DNA from: Natronomonas aquatica
Lineage (GTDB): Archaea; Halobacteriota; Halobacteria; Halobacteriales; Haloarculaceae
Assembly (NCBI RefSeq): GCF_024449025.1
Contig: NZ_JAHLKM010000009.1
Coordinates: 20,629 to 84,628, forward strand
Reading direction: 5' to 3'
DNA length: 64,000 nt
Shown: positions 26,075 to 34,716 of the stretch, piece after piece
Numbering within the stretch: the first letter of the stretch is position 1
Layout: each line of letters opens with the position of its first letter
Position numbers and translations under genes: made by a program
Notes under the pieces: generated by a model
Told to the model about the DNA's origin: nothing
Database searches by the model: none
What the model saw: the letters and a program-made list of their open reading frames with translations, nothing else

Positions 26075-26995
26075 ATGAGCAGTCGGCCGCGCAAGCCGGA
26101 GTGGCTGAAGTCCCGCCCGCCGAGCGGCGAGCGGTTCACGGAGATCAAATCGACGCTGCGGGACCGGAACCTCCATACCGTCTGTGAGGAGGCGAACTGC
26201 CCCAACCTCGGGGACTGCTGGAGCGGCCGGAACGGCCCCGGGACGGCGACGTTCATGCTGATGGGCGATCGCTGCTCGCGGGGCTGTAACTTCTGTGACG
26301 TCGAAACCGGCGGGATGGAACCGCTGGATCCCGAGGAGCCCGAAAACGTCGCCAGCGCGGTCGCCGAGATCGGGCTGGAGTACGTCGTGTTGACCTCCGT
26401 CGACCGGGACGATCTCGAGGACGGCGGCGCCGCCCACTTCGCTGAGACGGTTCGGGCGATCAAACGGCACGACCCCGAGATCCTGGTCGAGACGCTGATC
26501 CCCGACTTCCAGGGCGATCTCGAGGCGGTCGATTCGATCGTCGAGGCCGGGGCGGACGTCGTCGCCCACAACGTCGAGACGGTCGAACGGCTCCAGTGGC
26601 CCGTCCGGGACCGCCGGGCCGGCTACGAGCAGTCGCTTTCGGTGCTCGAACGGATCGTCGACTCGGAGGCCTACGCCAAGACGAGCCTCATGCTCGGCGT
26701 CGGCGAGTACGACCACGAGGTCTACCGGACGCTGTCGGACCTCGAAGAGATCGGGGTCGACATCGTCACCTTCGGCCAGTACCTCCAGCCCTCCCGGTCG
26801 CACCTGGAGGTCTTCGAGTACGTCCACCCCGACACCTTCGACGTCTGGAAGGCCGTCGCCGAGGAGGAGTTGGGCTTTCTGTACTGTGCGTCGGGGCCGA
26901 TGGTGCGGTCCTCGTTCAAGGCGGGTGAACTCTTCGTCGAGGCGCTGTTGCGGGACGGAAAGAGCGTCGAGGCGGCCCGCGCCGCCGCCCGGTGA
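26075..26995 (+). CDS. lipA: Lipoyl synthase LipA
   Basis: A 306-aa radical SAM enzyme that inserts two sulfurs into protein-bound octanoate to make lipoate. The auxiliary iron-sulfur ligands are CEEANCPNLGDC (C-x4-C-x5-C, about residues 37-48). The radical SAM cluster is CSRGCNFC (C-x3-C-x2-C, about 68-75). The C-terminal SFKAG region with R-S-S is also present. The true ATG at 26075 gives the usual N-terminus; the longer open frame upstream is antisense to the helicase. It sits just before the 2-oxoacid dehydrogenase genes, whose E2 lipoyl domain would be its substrate. Confidence 0.95.
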   Translation: MSSRPRKPEWLKSRPPSGERFTEIKSTLRDRNLHTVCEEANCPNLGDCWSGRNGPGTATFMLMGDRCSRGCNFCDVETGGMEPLDPEEPENVASAVAEIGLEYVVLTSVDRDDLEDGGAAHFAETVRAIKRHDPEILVETLIPDFQGDLEAVDSIVEAGADVVAHNVETVERLQWPVRDRRAGYEQSLSVLERIVDSEAYAKTSLMLGVGEYDHEVYRTLSDLEEIGVDIVTFGQYLQPSRSHLEVFEYVHPDTFDVWKAVAEEELGFLYCASGPMVRSSFKAGELFVEALLRDGKSVEAARAAAR

Positions 26996-27108
26996 CGTGA
27001 CGAGCCGTGAGGGAACGTCGACCGACGGCGTCCCGCCGGAGCGCAGGTCGACATAACTACTATGCTACCGGGCGCAGACAGATGACGTATGCGACGACAG
27101 AGCGAGCC

Positions 27109-27868
27109 ATGAGTACGCCCGAACGGGATCAGGTTCGGGTACTCGACGAGGAAGGATCGGCCGTCGAGGGAGCGACAGTCCCGGACCTCGACGACGAGGT
27201 ACTCGTCGAGATGTACCGTACGATGCGGCTCGCCCGCCTGTTCGATCAGCGGGCAGTGAGCCTCCAGCGACAGGGCCGGATGGGGACGTCTCCACCGCTG
27301 TCCGGACAGGAGGCCGCACGGGTCGGCAGCGCGATGGCGCTCGCGGACGATGACTGGGTGGTTCCGAGCTACCGCGAACACGCCGCCGTCTACCTGCGCG
27401 ACGTCGGCCTCGAGCGGGCGCTCCAGTACTGGATGGGCGACGAGCGCGGCAGCCGACACACCGGGTCGAACGTCCTGCCGGCCGTCTTCTTCTGTAACGA
27501 CGACCAGTGGGCAATTTCGGTGCCGCGGGAGAAACAGACCGCCTCGGCGACGCTGGCACAGAAGGCGAAACACCCCGACGCGGCGACCGACGCTGGTCGA
27601 GGCGGTCCAGTACCACCCCGGCGCGCACACGACGGCCGACGATCCGTCGGTCTACCGCGAGGAGGCGGAGGCCGGACGCTAGAAAAAGAAGGACCCGATC
27701 GCGCGGCTGGAGACGGTCCTCGGAGAGCGTGGGATCCTCGACGACGAGCGAGTCGCGGCGGCGATGTTCGATCACGTCTGCGCCGAACGGACCGAGGAAC
27801 TCGACGAGCAGGCCGCACACCTCGAAGGGCTGGGAGACCGCTACGGCGACGAGACACTACTGGAGTGA
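27109..27868 (+). pseudogene. Decayed 2-oxoacid dehydrogenase E1-alpha (pdhA-like)
   Basis: Fragments of E1-alpha are in order but broken. Intact-looking N-terminal sequence (FDQRAVSLQRQGRMGT, then VVPSYREH) runs to about 27486. It then jumps from SNVLPA directly to VFFCNDDQWAISVP, so the thiamine-diphosphate GDG segment, roughly 60-70 residues, is missing. The frame shifts by +1 near 27590; the next part (TLVEAVQYHPGAHTTADDPSVYRE) is in another frame. A TAG at 27680-27682 stands where the family has Trp, and a further block is missing where DDERVAA joins AMFDHV (about 27750-27765). It ends at a TGA, 27866-27868. Such multiple lesions rule out activity. E1-beta and E2 downstream are intact. 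Confidence 0.88.
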
Positions 27869-27878
27869 GAGTACGATC

Positions 27879-28877
27879 ATGAGCACACAGGAAGCGAGCA
27901 CACAGAATCTGACGCTGGTACAGGCCGTCCGCGATGGACTGAAAAGCGAGATGGAACGCGACGACGACGTCCTCGTCATCGGGGAGGACGTCGGCGAGAA
28001 CGGCGGTGTCTTCCGGGCGACCGAAGGGCTCATAGAGGAGTTCGGCGAAGACCGGGTCATCGACACGCCGCTCGCCGAGTCGGGGATCGTCGGCACGGCG
28101 ATCGGGATGGCGGCCTACGGCCTCCGACCGGTCCCGGAGATCCAGTTTTCGGGGTTCATGTACCCCGCCTTCGATCAGATCGTCTCGCATGCCGCCCGAC
28201 TGCGGACCCGATCGCGGGGGCAGTTCACCTGTCCGATGGTCGTTCGAGCCCCCTACGGCGGCGGCATCCGGGCACCCGAACACCACGCCGAATCGAAGGA
28301 GGCCATTTACGTCCACGAGGCCGGCCTGAAAGTGGTCATCCCCTCGACCCCCTACGACACCAAGGGGCTGTTGGCCGCCTCGATCAGAGATCCCGATCCG
28401 GTGATCTTCCTCGAACCGAAGCTCATCTACCGGGCGTTCCGCGAGGACGTCCCCGAGGAACCCTACACGGTCGAACTCGGGGAGGCCGCGGTTCGACGGG
28501 AGGGCTCGGACGTGTCGGTGTTCACCTGGGGCGCGATGACGCGGCCGACAATTGCGGCGGCCGAGTCGGTCGCCGGTGACGGCATCGAGTGTGAGGTCGT
28601 CGACATGCGGACGCTGTCGCCGATGGACCGGGAGGCGATCGTCGAATCGTTCAAAAAGACGGGGCGGGCAGTCATCGTCCACGAGGCGCCCAAGACGGGC
28701 GGGCTCGCCGGCGAGATCACCGCGACGATCAACGAGGAGGCGCTGTACTACCAGGAGGCACCGATCGAACGCGTCACCGGCTTCGACGTCCCCTATCCCC
28801 TGTACGCCCTGGAGGACTACTACCTGCCGGAGGACACGCGGATCGAGGACGCCATCAGAGAGGCGGTGGGGGCCTGA
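27879..28877 (+). CDS. 2-oxoacid dehydrogenase E1 component, beta subunit
   Basis: A 332-aa protein of the transketolase fold that pairs with E1-alpha in pyruvate or branched-chain 2-oxoacid dehydrogenase. Visible features are VIGEDVGENGGVF, the DTPLAESGIVG segment that contacts the thiamine ring, and PAFDQIVSHAARLRTRS. Length is typical and no lesion is seen. Because the adjacent E1-alpha is a pseudogene, this subunit would need an alpha chain from elsewhere. It starts 10 nt after the pseudogene stop and its stop is followed directly by E2. Confidence 0.92.
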   Translation: MSTQEASTQNLTLVQAVRDGLKSEMERDDDVLVIGEDVGENGGVFRATEGLIEEFGEDRVIDTPLAESGIVGTAIGMAAYGLRPVPEIQFSGFMYPAFDQIVSHAARLRTRSRGQFTCPMVVRAPYGGGIRAPEHHAESKEAIYVHEAGLKVVIPSTPYDTKGLLAASIRDPDPVIFLEPKLIYRAFREDVPEEPYTVELGEAAVRREGSDVSVFTWGAMTRPTIAAAESVAGDGIECEVVDMRTLSPMDREAIVESFKKTGRAVIVHEAPKTGGLAGEITATINEEALYYQEAPIERVTGFDVPYPLYALEDYYLPEDTRIEDAIREAVGA

Positions 28878-28878
28878 G

Positions 28879-30405
28879 ATGGTCCGCGAATTCAAGCTTC
28901 CGGACGTCGGCGAGGGGTTGACCGAGGCCGAGATCGTCAGCTGGCTTGTCGAGGAAGGCGACCGGGTTTCCGAGGACCAGCCGGTCGCGGAGGTCGAAAC
29001 GGACAAAGCGGTCGTCGAGGTGCCCGCGCCGGTGAACGGGACCGTCAGGGAGATCCTCGCCGAGGAGGGCGAGATGGTGCCGGTCGGGACGGTGATAATC
29101 ACGTTCGACGTCGACGGCGAGAAAGAGGAGATAGAAGCGGACGCCGAAACGGAAGCCGAACAGGAGGCCGAGACGAGCGCGGAACCGGCCGACGCGGACG
29201 CCGACGCCGACACCGAGACGGGCGGCCGGACCTTCGCCGCGCCCTCGACGCGGCGGCTCGCCCGCGAACTCGAGGTCGACATCGAGGCCGTCGAGGGCAG
29301 CGGGCCGGGCGGGCGGATCACCGAAGGTGACGTTCGTGCCGCCGCCGAGGCGGCCGACGCCGACGCCGAAAGCGAACCCGAAACGGCGGGATCGACGGCG
29401 ACCGACGCGACGGAATCGGCAGTCAGGGCGGTCGACGAGGACGAAGCGGGCGAAGACGTCCAACCGGCCGAGGCCGCCGACCGCGACCGGACGCTCGCGG
29501 CGCCGGCGACCAGAAAGCTCGCCGACGAGGAGGGGATCGACATCGACTCGGTCCCGACCGACCGGACGAGGGACGGCGAGCCGTTCGTCACGCCCGCCGA
29601 GATCGATGCCTACGCGGAGGCCCAAAAGCGGGCGCAGGCGGCCGACGCCGAGGCCGTCTCGGCGGGAAGCGAGGCGGGAGCCGACCGGGGAACCGCCGGC
29701 GCCGCCGGCGAGGACGAGCGGATCCCCTACCGGGGAATCAGACGGACCATCGGCCAGCAGATGGAGCGCTCGAAATCGACCGTCCCCCACGCCACCCACC
29801 ACGACGAGGTCGACGTGACCGCCCTCGTCGAAGCCAGGGGACGGCTCAAGGACCGCGCCGAAGAGCGGGGGAGCGACCTCTCGTATATGCCGTTCGTTAT
29901 CAAGGCTGTCGTGGCCGGGCTCAGGGAGTACCCGATCCTCAACTCCCAGCTCGACGAGGAAAACGAGGAGATCGTCCTCCGCGGGGAGTACAACGTCGGC
30001 GTCGCGACGGCGACCGACGCCGGCCTGATGGTGCCGGTCGTCGAAAGCGCCGACCGGAAGGGCCTGCTCGAGATCGCCGACGAGATGAACGAGTTGATCG
30101 GGAAGGCCCGCGACCGGTCGATCTCTCCCGATGAGATGCGGGGCGGGACCTTCTCGATCACGAACTTCGGCGCGATCGGCGGCGAGTACGCCAACCCGAT
30201 CATCAATTACCCCGAGACGGCGATCCTCGGGCTCGGCGCGATCAAGGAGAAACCGCGCGTCGTCGACGGGGAGATCGTCCCCCGCCACGTGATGACGATG
30301 TCGCTTGCGGTCGATCACCGCGTCGTCGACGGCGCCGACGCCGCACAGTTCGTCAACACCGTCAAGGAGCATCTGCGCTCGCCGGAGCTTCTGCTCTTGG
30401 AGTGA
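28879..30405 (+). CDS. 2-oxoacid dehydrogenase E2, dihydrolipoamide acyltransferase
   Basis: A 508-aa E2. The lipoyl domain (residues 1 to about 76) has the lipoylated Lys in VETDKAVVEV. Two peripheral subunit-binding segments follow: FAAPSTRRLARELEVD and LAAPATRKLADEEGID. Most E2s have one; the second could bind a second E1/E3 partner. Acidic Ala/Asp/Glu linkers separate the domains. The catalytic domain has MPFVIKAV and HRVVDGADAAQF with the active-site His. The ATG at 28879 starts exactly at VREFKLPDVGEGL. No E3 gene follows; PCNA is next, with its own promoter. Confidence 0.93.
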   Translation: MVREFKLPDVGEGLTEAEIVSWLVEEGDRVSEDQPVAEVETDKAVVEVPAPVNGTVREILAEEGEMVPVGTVIITFDVDGEKEEIEADAETEAEQEAETSAEPADADADADTETGGRTFAAPSTRRLARELEVDIEAVEGSGPGGRITEGDVRAAAEAADADAESEPETAGSTATDATESAVRAVDEDEAGEDVQPAEAADRDRTLAAPATRKLADEEGIDIDSVPTDRTRDGEPFVTPAEIDAYAEAQKRAQAADAEAVSAGSEAGADRGTAGAAGEDERIPYRGIRRTIGQQMERSKSTVPHATHHDEVDVTALVEARGRLKDRAEERGSDLSYMPFVIKAVVAGLREYPILNSQLDEENEEIVLRGEYNVGVATATDAGLMVPVVESADRKGLLEIADEMNELIGKARDRSISPDEMRGGTFSITNFGAIGGEYANPIINYPETAILGLGAIKEKPRVVDGEIVPRHVMTMSLAVDHRVVDGADAAQFVNTVKEHLRSPELLLLE

Positions 30406-30473
30406 GACTCGGGGCGGATCGGCGACACACGGCGGCGTTCGAGCGCGTGCGAACGAGAAACACAATAGGACGA

Positions 30474-30481
30474 TTTTTTAG
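30474..30481 (+). promoter_or_regulatory. TATA box of the PCNA gene
   Basis: TTTTTTAG, 25-32 nt before the ATG at 30506, so the clamp gene is transcribed from its own leaderless promoter rather than from the E2 operon. Confidence 0.5.
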
Positions 30482-30505
30482 GGGGCGGGCAGAAGGGAGA
30501 CGTAT

Positions 30506-31249
30506 ATGTTCAAGGCTATCGTGAGCGCGGACACGCTCGGGGCGGCGCTCGACTCCGTCAGCGTGCTCGTCGACGAGTGCAAGATCCGCCTCGAGGAGGA
30601 GGGGCTGGCGATCCGGGCGGTCGATCCGGCGAACGTCGGGATGGTCGACATGGAGCTTTCGGCGAGCGCCTTCGAATCCTACGAGACCGACGGCGGGATC
30701 ATCGGCGTCAACCTCGATCGCCTCGAGGACATCGTCGGGATGGCCGACTCGGGCCAGCTGGTCCATCTGGAACTCGACGAGGAGACGCGCAAGCTCCACA
30801 TCTCGCTGGACGGGCTGGAGTACACCCTCGCGCTCATCGATCCCGACTCGATCCGACAGGAGCCGGATCTCCCGGATCTGGATCTCTCCGCGGAGATCGT
30901 CATCGAGGGCAAAGACATCTCCCGGGCGGTCACTGCCGCCGACATGGTCTCGGATCACATCGCTCTGGGCGTCGACGCCGACGCCGAACAGTTCTACGTC
31001 GACGCCGAGGGCGACACCGACGACGTCCACCTCGAACTCGGCCAGGAGGACCTGATCGATCTCACCGCCGGGGAGGCCCGGTCGCTGTTCTCTCTGGATT
31101 ACCTGAAGGACATGAACAAGGCGATCCCGAAGGACGCCGAGGTGACGATGGAACTCGGCGAGGAGTTCCCCGTGAAACTCCACTTCGGGTTCGCGGAGGG
31201 CGACGGCCACGTGACGTTCATGCTCGCGCCGCGCATCCAGAGCGACTGA
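30506..31249 (+). CDS. pcn: DNA polymerase sliding clamp PCNA
   Basis: A 247-aa clamp that encircles DNA and tethers polymerases, ligase and nucleases. The family signature starts at [27 protein letters not shown], the interdomain connector loop region is near residues 115-130 ([15 protein letters not shown]), and the C-terminal strand is [13 protein letters not shown]. It is very acidic, as in other haloarchaea. Length is standard. Confidence 0.97.
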   Translation: MFKAIVSADTLGAALDSVSVLVDECKIRLEEEGLAIRAVDPANVGMVDMELSASAFESYETDGGIIGVNLDRLEDIVGMADSGQLVHLELDEETRKLHISLDGLEYTLALIDPDSIRQEPDLPDLDLSAEIVIEGKDISRAVTAADMVSDHIALGVDADAEQFYVDAEGDTDDVHLELGQEDLIDLTAGEARSLFSLDYLKDMNKAIPKDAEVTMELGEEFPVKLHFGFAEGDGHVTFMLAPRIQSD

Positions 31250-31386
31250 TAAGGGGGTATCGAGCCGATTAGTACAGTTCGAGATATTACCGAGGGCTTC
31301 AAGGCCATCGATCCGGTCGTTCCTAGTCGACCGCTCTCGCTTTCTGTGCCCTGTTTGAGTGTAACGACCGGTGGATTCAAGCCGGT

Positions 31387-31405
31387 GCGTAAGGAATTCT
31401 TACGC
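31387..31405. promoter_or_regulatory. Inverted repeat over the toxin-antitoxin promoter
   Basis: GCGTAA (31387-31392) and TTACGC (31400-31405) are perfect arms around GGAATTC. The repeat lies 13-31 nt before the antitoxin ATG and so covers the position where the TATA box should be. AbrB-type antitoxins bind palindromic operators in their own promoters, so this is a good candidate autoregulatory site. Binding is inferred, not shown. Confidence 0.5.
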
Positions 31406-31417
31406 GAGGACACCTCA

Positions 31418-31693
31418 ATGAGTACCGACGATCCCGAAGTAACCACCGTGACCTCGAAGGGACAGATCACGATCCCGAGCCGGCTGCGTAAACAGTTCGG
31501 GCTCGAGAAGGGGACGAAGCTGATGGTCGTCCCGACCGACTACGGGCTCGTCCTGAAGAAACTCGAACTCCCGTCCGTCGAGGAGTTCCAACAGCGGGTC
31601 GAGGAGCGATCTGAGACGGTCGATCTTTCGATGGAGGAGGTCAGTGAATTAGTACATCAAGCGCGAGGATCTTTCGATGAAGGCGGTTCTTGA
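31418..31693 (+). CDS. AbrB/SpoVT-type antitoxin
   Basis: A 91-aa protein. The N-terminal swapped-hairpin DNA-binding domain is clear (VTTVTSKGQITIPSRLRKQFGLEKGT, residues about 7-32). The C-terminal 45 residues are helical (VEEFQQRVEERSETVDLS) and would bind the toxin. The ATG at 31418 is preferred because it sits just before the domain; an earlier in-frame start adds 24 unrelated residues. It overlaps the PIN toxin gene by 17 nt, the arrangement expected of a toxin-antitoxin operon. Confidence 0.88.
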   Translation: MSTDDPEVTTVTSKGQITIPSRLRKQFGLEKGTKLMVVPTDYGLVLKKLELPSVEEFQQRVEERSETVDLSMEEVSELVHQARGSFDEGGS

Positions 31694-32090
31694 TACGAAC
31701 GTACTCATCTCCAGCGTTATCGCGACCGGCGTCCCACACGACATCGCTGTCAAAGGTTTCAGCGGCGAGTATCAGATCATTGTCTCCGTCGCGACGCTTA
31801 TGGAATTTCGCGAAACGCTCCTCAAGTATCCGGATCGTTTCGGAATGGACGAGGACGAAGTCCAACAGGAGGTCGAGACGATCCGCTACTTCGCGGAGTT
31901 CGTCGAACCGGACGAAGAGATCACCGCTGTTGAAGCCGATCCGGACGATGACAAGTTCCTCGAAGCCGCTGTTGCTGGCAACGTCGATTACGTTGTCTCC
32001 GGTGATCGGCACCTCCTCGAATTGGATTCGTTCCGCGGTATCGAGATCGTCGATCCTCGAACGTTCTACGAACAGCTCGAATCAGCGTGA
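31677..32090 (+). CDS. PIN-domain toxin (COG1569 type)
   Basis: A 137-aa putative ribonuclease toxin. It has the PIN start MKAVLDTNVLISS (first metal-binding Asp at residue 6), an internal EFRETLLKYP helix with conserved Glu, and VDYVVSGDRHLLEL with the distal Asp. The upstream AbrB-type gene overlaps it by 17 nt and is its presumed antitoxin. Both genes look intact. Confidence 0.88.
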   Translation: MKAVLDTNVLISSVIATGVPHDIAVKGFSGEYQIIVSVATLMEFRETLLKYPDRFGMDEDEVQQEVETIRYFAEFVEPDEEITAVEADPDDDKFLEAAVAGNVDYVVSGDRHLLELDSFRGIEIVDPRTFYEQLESA

Positions 32091-32143
32091 ACGCCTCAGT
32101 GTAAGTACGGTGTGAGTCTATGTCTTTGGAGGCCCTCGATCGG

Positions 32144-33352
32144 TTAGTAGTCGATATAGTACAGCACGTACAGGACGACCCCGCCGGTCAGTACGGCGAC
32201 CCCGAGGAACGCCTCGTCGAAGTGCCCTAGATCGGCGGCCCCGCCGAAGACGACGGGACTCAGCGCGCCGAGCATGATGTAGAAGGTCCGCAGGCTCCCG
32301 AGTTTCGCCCCCCGCGAGTTCTCCGAAAGCCGCCCGGTCAGATCCGAGATGACGACCGTCTCGCTCCCCAGGATACCGCTCGCGAGGACCGTGATCGCGA
32401 CGAACGACGGGAGCCCCGACGCGAACGGGATCGCGGCGATGCCGACCGCGGTGACGCTCATAAGCGCCGCCAGCGGGTACCGGACGCCGATCCGGTCGTA
32501 GGCCCGCCCCGAGAGGAGCTTTACCAGCCCGCCGAACGCGAAGAACAGTCCGAACAGCCCGGTCGCGACGGACGCGGAGAGCCCCTCGACGTCGATGAGG
32601 TAGGTCGGATAGAAACCGATGAACGCCTGCAGGATCGCCTCCCATAGCACGAGCAGGACGGCCGCGTGGACGACGACCCGCTGGCGCAGCATCGAGACGA
32701 TCTCCCCGGGATCGAACGCGCTGTCGGTCGGGGACGGCACGGCGGATCGCGCCGGGAGGAAAAGCCACAGCCCCGCCGCCGCCAGAAGGAAAAGCGGGAC
32801 CGCGAAGCTGAAGCCGTACTGCCAGGCGACGGTGGCCGCGAGGATCCCGGCGGCGGGCGGCATCACCGCGTTGCCGATGTCCCCCGCCGCCATCGTCACG
32901 CCGGTCGCGGTCCCGAGCCGGTCGGGGTAGATGTCTTTCAGGATCGTAAACCGGGAGACGCCGTACATCGCCGTCCCCAGGCCGAAAAGCGACGTCCCGA
33001 CGAACAGGACGACGGGCGAGTCCGCGACGACGACGAGCGTGAGCATGCCGGCGGCGATCAGCGAACTCAGTATCAACAGGAGCCGTTCCCCGACCCGGTC
33101 GGCGAGCAGCCCGCCGGGGAGTTGGCCGAGACCGTAGGCGACCCACAGGACGGACAACAGGAGCCCGGCGGTCGTGAGAGACAGCCCGTAGGCGGTGCGC
33201 AGATAGGGCAGCAGGGACGGATAGATCATCCGGACGCTGATCGAGAGGAACCAGCCGAACGCGATGGCGATCAGCATCGGTCCGCGGCCCTCGCTCCAGA
33301 GATCGAGAGCTACAGATTTGGGGGCAGAGACGTAGCGCACGGGTGGGATCAA
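32144..33352 (-). CDS. Major facilitator superfamily transporter
   Basis: A 402-aa membrane protein with about 12 helices in two halves. The MFS motif between TM2 and TM3 is visible as GLLADRVGERLLL, and a weaker equivalent after TM8 is LLSGRAYDRIGVRYPL. The substrate is unknown. It lies downstream of the minus-strand cobalamin/cobalt genes, but a hairpin and 51 nt separate them, so cotranscription is uncertain. The start could also be an internal Met near residue 26, just before the first hydrophobic segment. Confidence 0.85.
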   Translation of the reverse strand: MIPPVRYVSAPKSVALDLWSEGRGPMLIAIAFGWFLSISVRMIYPSLLPYLRTAYGLSLTTAGLLLSVLWVAYGLGQLPGGLLADRVGERLLLILSSLIAAGMLTLVVVADSPVVLFVGTSLFGLGTAMYGVSRFTILKDIYPDRLGTATGVTMAAGDIGNAVMPPAAGILAATVAWQYGFSFAVPLFLLAAAGLWLFLPARSAVPSPTDSAFDPGEIVSMLRQRVVVHAAVLLVLWEAILQAFIGFYPTYLIDVEGLSASVATGLFGLFFAFGGLVKLLSGRAYDRIGVRYPLAALMSVTAVGIAAIPFASGLPSFVAITVLASGILGSETVVISDLTGRLSENSRGAKLGSLRTFYIMLGALSPVVFGGAADLGHFDEAFLGVAVLTGGVVLYVLYYIDY

Positions 33353-33365
33353 CCGTTCCGAACTC

Positions 33366-33378
33366 CCCCCGTCGGGGG
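33366..33378 (-). terminator. GC hairpin between the 2Fe-2S protein gene and the MFS gene
   Basis: CCCCC-GTC-GGGGG lies within a wider pair of perfect arms GAACTCC/GGAGTTC (about 33360-33403), immediately 3' of the 2Fe-2S gene on the minus strand. It may end the cobalt operon transcript. No long T tract follows, so the call is weak. Confidence 0.3.
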
Positions 33379-33403
33379 CTTGAATCTTGCTAACTTCCGG
33401 AGT

Positions 33404-33736
33404 TCACTCGGGTCGTGTCACCCGGTCGGCGTCCGGACCGAAGGCGTCCGCCAGGAGGTCCGGAACGTCTTCCGGTCGGACCTCGGCGTACCACTCGTTT
33501 CGCGGCTGGATCGTGATCGCGGTCCCGCCCTCGCTGCAGAGGCCGAGACAGTCGGTCGCCGAGACGCCGATCGGCGACCAGAAGGCGTCGCGTTCGCGGA
33601 GCCACGACCGGACCGCCGAAAGCGTCGCCTCGCCGTCGACCTCGGCGCAGGCGACGTACTCGGAGTCGCGTTCGTTGGTACAGACGAAGACGTGAGCCGC
33701 GAGCCTGGTCGTCTGTTGGTCGGTGCGTCGTTCCAT
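33404..33736 (-). CDS. Thioredoxin-like [2Fe-2S] ferredoxin
   Basis: A 110-aa protein with cysteines in VFVCTN, YVACAEV and DCLGLC, the C-x11-C ... C-x3-C spacing of thioredoxin-fold 2Fe-2S ferredoxins. It is the last gene of the chelatase-CbtB-CbtA operon and overlaps the cbtA stop by 1 nt. The context suggests a redox step in corrin-ring synthesis or cobalt handling, but the partner is unknown. Confidence 0.82.
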   Translation of the reverse strand: MERRTDQQTTRLAAHVFVCTNERDSEYVACAEVDGEATLSAVRSWLRERDAFWSPIGVSATDCLGLCSEGGTAITIQPRNEWYAEVRPEDVPDLLADAFGPDADRVTRPE

Positions 33737-34470
33737 CAGAGGTTCGAAAGCGCCTTTTCGGTCGAGGCAGCCGACCGGTCACCGTCGGCCCACCGCCGCA
33801 GTCGGGTGAACGCCCCGGCGAGCAACAGCCACAGCGCCGCCTGACTGAGGACGACGAGTCCCCGGTAGGCGGCGACGAGATCGGCGGGGAGATCCGGATG
33901 TGTCGCGGCGGTCGGTGCCAGAACCGGCAGGACGACGACGGCGACGAGGATCGGTGCCGAACCGGCAAGGACCCCCAGCCCGACGTGACGCGGTGCGAAG
34001 CGCTTGTAGGCGCCGATGGCGGCCGCCGAGAGGCCGACCCCGACGACGACGAGTCCGAGATAGACGGCGATCCGGGTGTCGATCGGGTACTGATAAACCG
34101 CACCGGGGGCCGCGGGCGGGAAGACGAGCCACGGCGTCACGGAGACGCTGAAAAAGCCCACACCGGCGAGAACGTAGGCTTTCACGTCGCCGCGCCCGGG
34201 GAGGGCCGGCTCGAGAAGATAGAGCGCGACGGCGAAGGCGCCGCCGAGAAGGACCGCCCACAGCACGCCGCTCGTCGCGCTGACGGCCGCCGTCGTCGTC
34301 TCGGGGACGAGACTGCCGGCGCCCCCGTGGGCGTGGCCACCCTCGTGGCCGCCGGCCGCCGCTTCGACGTACTCACTGAGGGGATTGCCGACAAACATCA
34401 TATACAGCCCGTAGGCGAGGCCCGCGATCACCCCGGCAGCGACGCCGCGCTGGAAGTACTCGTGGATCAT
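33736..34470 (-). CDS. cbtA: CbtA family cobalt transporter component
   Basis: A 244-aa protein with about five to six membrane helices. An early His-rich loop (HEGGHAHGG, about residues 41-49) plausibly gathers metal. CbtA is known from comparative genomics as a predicted cobalt transporter found with B12 genes. It starts 3 nt after the CbtB stop on the same strand and lies beside a chelatase and cobN, which supports the assignment. Confidence 0.85.
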   Translation of the reverse strand: MIHEYFQRGVAAGVIAGLAYGLYMMFVGNPLSEYVEAAAGGHEGGHAHGGAGSLVPETTTAAVSATSGVLWAVLLGGAFAVALYLLEPALPGRGDVKAYVLAGVGFFSVSVTPWLVFPPAAPGAVYQYPIDTRIAVYLGLVVVGVGLSAAAIGAYKRFAPRHVGLGVLAGSAPILVAVVVLPVLAPTAATHPDLPADLVAAYRGLVVLSQAALWLLLAGAFTRLRRWADGDRSAASTEKALSNL

Positions 34471-34473
34471 CCC

Positions 34474-34659
34474 TCAGTGACAGACGACGCCGGCGGCGTG
34501 CCGGAAGCTGTGGGTCGCGTCGTGGGCGAGCGGCTCCTGGAGGAACAACAGCGCGAAGACGATCGCGGCGCCGAAAGCCAGTCCGGCCGCGATCTGTGCC
34601 ATCGTCAGTTCGCCGCGAGCGAGTTCGAACCGATCGGAGACGGTGTCGTTCGCGTTCAT
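34474..34659 (-). CDS. cbtB: CbtB family cobalt transporter subunit
   Basis: A 61-aa protein with one transmembrane helix (IAAGLAFGAAIVFALLFL) and the conserved C-terminal His motif DATHSFRHAAGVVCH, the diagnostic features of CbtB. It pairs with CbtA downstream. The start lies 57 nt after the chelatase stop, and AT-rich sequence around 34665-34697 may hold an internal promoter. Confidence 0.9.
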   Translation of the reverse strand: MNANDTVSDRFELARGELTMAQIAAGLAFGAAIVFALLFLQEPLAHDATHSFRHAAGVVCH

Positions 34660-34716
34660 AAATTATACTTGTCTTACTGAAACTGAGGTTGTAAAGCTTT
34701 GGGTCGAGCGTGAGAG

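Noticed and set aside
31313..31371. CCGGTCGTT and AACGACCGG, perfect 9-bp arms 41 nt apart between PCNA and the antitoxin gene
   Set aside because: Arms are far apart, there is no promoter or terminator pattern around them, and no similar pair elsewhere; kept only as a note.
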